Shown here: piece after piece, positions 54,370-54,553 of the stretch
Layout: each line of letters opens with the position of its first letter
Position numbering within the stretch: position 1 is the first letter of the stretch
Position numbers and translations under genes: made by a program
Notes under the pieces: generated by a model
Told to the model about the DNA's origin: nothing
Database searches by the model: none
What the model saw: only the letters and a program-made list of their open reading frames with translations
Source of the DNA: Candidatus Omnitrophota bacterium
Lineage (GTDB): Bacteria > Omnitrophota > Omnitrophia > Omnitrophales > Aquincolibacteriaceae
Assembly: GCA_020632475.1 (NCBI GenBank)
Contig: JACKFM010000008.1
Coordinates: forward strand, 1 to 54,553
Direction of reading: 5' to 3'
DNA length: 54,553 nucleotides

Positions 54370-54553
54370 TTAAGTCGCTTGAAGCAATGAATTGACTTTT
54401 TCGATTAACTCATCCGAATCCAGGGGTTTTGCAAGGACACAGACATTTGACGGGGATCCTCCCTCGGAACGCTCCTCTCCCTGACATAATCCTGTGATAA
54501 AAATAACCGGGGTATCTTTAAAACGGGGATTCTCACGCAGTACGCTGACAACA
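54370..54553 (-). CDS. response-regulator receiver domain, C-terminal part (runs off window)
   Basis: The last 60 codons read VSVLRENPRFKDTPVIFITG, then VCVLAKPLDSDELIEKVNSLL and a TAA stop. This is the second half of a receiver domain: the conserved Thr is in FITG and the Lys in LAKP. No output domain follows, so it is a single-domain regulator or the end of a longer protein. It is 12 bp upstream of the soluble kinase and most likely cotranscribed with it. Confidence 0.85.
   Translation of the reverse strand, partial: VVSVLRENPRFKDTPVIFITGLCQGEERSEGGSPSNVCVLAKPLDSDELIEKVNSLLQAT

Noticed and set aside
1..54553. tRNA, rRNA or insertion sequence
   Set aside because: Gaps between genes are short, and I found no cloverleaf-like sequence, transposase frame or terminal repeats with target duplications.

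Overview
All credible genes in this 54.5 kb window lie on the minus strand, so transcription runs from high to low coordinates. The best guess for the source is an uncultured bacterium of the Omnitrophota type. This is an inference from the giant exported modular proteins combined with an anaerobic nitrate-respiration cluster; there is no rRNA or tRNA in the window to test it.

Region 1 (1-17.7 kb) is a compact nitrate-respiration operon. Read in transcription order it encodes an Rrf2-type [Fe-S] regulator with an inverted repeat in its leader, a GltD-like NAD(P)H/FAD/ferredoxin-type oxidoreductase, a Rieske protein, cytochrome b, a membrane-anchored six-haem cytochrome c, NarG, NarH, NarJ, NarI, a NarK transporter with an unusual inserted beta-rich domain, a hemerythrin-like protein, a second NarK, MoaA and the beginning of a MoaC-like gene. 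Gaps are tiny and stop/start overlaps common. The logical flow is electrons from NAD(P)H or quinol through the b/Rieske/c module and NarI-NarH to the Mo-bis-MGD site of NarG, with nitrate/nitrite exchanged by NarK and molybdopterin made by MoaA/MoaC.

Region 2 (17.7-20.6 kb) is a roughly 0.65 kb non-coding stretch rich in palindromes, followed by an arsM-arsS pair (arsenic methylation and arsenosugar-type radical SAM enzyme).

Region 3 (20.6-53.4 kb) is the unusual part. Two giant ORFs, of 2555 and 6777 residues, flank an aminotransferase and a two-component pair (response regulator and double-core hybrid histidine kinase). Both giants begin with a signal peptide and the same ChaN/TraB-like domain, and both end with a related C-terminal domain. 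Between these 'bookends' sits a different cargo of modules: LpxC-like deacetylase, Ser/Thr-kinase-like, Fic-like, GNAT-like, P-loop, two methyltransferases and membrane modules in the large one; a secreted barrel-type enzyme with its own Tat-like signal, a duplicated module, a membrane segment and a metallo-beta-lactamase in the smaller one. Module borders are marked again and again by a short (K/R/H)-(S/T/A)-E-L-R peptide. At several borders that peptide is encoded by in-frame palindromic DNA elements, including tandem 60-bp units with two hairpins whose arms differ between copies but keep pairing. A palindrome of the same family occurs in the non-coding stretch of region 2. This set of features (bookends, ELR scars, in-frame palindromic elements) is the main candidate for an undescribed system: a modular, growing exported polyprotein assembled by palindromic repeat DNA.

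Region 4 (53.4-54.5 kb) holds a second histidine kinase and the end of a receiver-domain gene running off the window.
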